Assembly: GCA_031280945.1 (NCBI GenBank)
Contig: JAITGB010000130.1
Span: 1 to 5,893 of the forward strand
Source: Spirochaetales bacterium
GTDB lineage: Bacteria; Spirochaetota; Spirochaetia; DTKZ01
DNA length: 5,893 nt
Direction: 5' to 3'
The position numbers were made by a program, and so were the translations under genes. This document shows positions 5,598 to 5,893 of the stretch, in pieces (the stretch's first letter is position 1; the number at the start of each line of letters is the position of its first letter). The notes under the pieces are model-generated. The model had not been told where the DNA came from, ran no database searches, and saw only the letters and a list, made by a program, of their open reading frames with translations.

Positions 5598-5893
5598 AAG
5601 CCTCCCGCACCGGCACCCCCTGCTTTGCAAGAAAACTCTTTATCCCCCCCACAGTGTACTCGCCATAATGCACCATAGACGCAATGAGGGCCGCGTCCGC
5701 CTTGCCCCGCGTAAGAACCTCCGCTAAATGCTCAGGCTTTCCCGCCCCGCCCGAAGCCACAACAGGCACACCCACAGACTCTGAAATCATGCGCGTCAGA
5801 TTGTTCTCGTAGCCGCACTTCGTACCGTCCGCGTCTATCGAATTAAGAACAATCTCGCCTGCGCCCAGCCTCTCCGCCTCGCGCGCCCAGGCA
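5575..5893 (-). CDS. hisF: Imidazole glycerol phosphate synthase, cyclase subunit HisF (3' part)
   Basis: C-terminal 105 residues of HisF, reading from the window edge to a TGA at 5577-5575; the N-terminal half lies outside. HisF uses ammonia from HisH to turn PRFAR into imidazole glycerol phosphate and AICAR in histidine synthesis. The visible part starts AWAREAERLGAGEIVLNSID and holds the catalytic Asp of the second half-barrel in SIDADGTKCGY (equivalent to Asp130 of the Thermotoga enzyme). VPVVASGGAGK follows, a phosphate-binding loop, then ADAALIASMVHYGEYTV, the last barrel elements. The usual ending near GVxVR is extended here by nine residues (EAFTERTFQ). These are encoded partly over the convergent short membrane-protein frame. 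The gene points toward the TRAP operon and no other his gene is visible. The internal ATG at 5790 is not the start, since HisF sequence continues upstream of it to the edge. Confidence 0.95.
   Translation of the reverse strand, partial: AWAREAERLGAGEIVLNSIDADGTKCGYENNLTRMISESVGVPVVASGGAGKPEHLAEVLTRGKADAALIASMVHYGEYTVGGIKSFLAKQGVPVREAFTERTFQ

Noticed and set aside
5387..5630. Minus-strand frames of 62-63 codons opposite the short membrane protein
   Set aside because: They lie antisense to the hydrophobic frame and the palindromes, overlap the end of hisF, and show no RBS or family motif.
1..5893. CRISPR arrays, tRNA or rRNA genes, and transposase genes
   Set aside because: No regularly spaced direct repeats, no tRNA- or rRNA-like stretches and no transposase motifs were seen on either strand by eye.

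Overview
The window reads as a piece of a bacterial chromosome of roughly balanced GC content. It carries one five-gene plus-strand cluster, a structured intergenic stretch with a possible short membrane protein, and the end of a convergent histidine biosynthesis gene. The lipoprotein-type TRAP binding protein, strong Shine-Dalgarno sites and an acyl-CoA-type lyase/synthase would suit an anaerobic or fermentative bacterium. A Treponema-like spirochaete or a Synergistetes member is my impression only; no rRNA or marker gene in the window fixes the taxon.

Layout. Bases 1-97 hold a near-consensus sigma-70-type promoter (TTGACA, 17-base spacer, TACAAT) and two inverted repeats that could be operator sites. 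A D-2-hydroxyacid dehydrogenase of the CtBP-like type (98-1066) follows, then a DRE-TIM metallolyase of the homocitrate/isopropylmalate synthase/HMG-CoA lyase superfamily (1109-2332). A 110-base gap with a GC-rich hairpin separates these enzymes from a complete TRAP transporter: binding lipoprotein (2443-3483), small membrane subunit (3505-3972) and large membrane subunit (3975-5255). Bases 5256-5482 contain no convincing gene. They hold nested inverted repeats around a T7...A7 palindrome that look like a terminator, possibly bidirectional, and/or a dispersed palindromic element. A strong ribosome-binding site then precedes an ATG at 5483. As written it opens only a 32-codon frame, but removing one A from an A6 run joins it to a 37-residue single-membrane-helix protein. 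On the minus strand, 5575-5893 is the C-terminal part of HisF, cut by the window edge.

How the parts may work together. The TRAP system would import an organic acid using an ion gradient. The two enzymes upstream would process a hydroxy- or oxo-acid, by oxidation or reduction at C2 and by aldol-type C-C bond making or breaking. This is therefore probably an uptake-and-catabolism (or salvage) operon for an unidentified carboxylic acid. The individual family calls are firm; the substrate and pathway are not readable from sequence. HisF is on the opposite strand and looks functionally unrelated.
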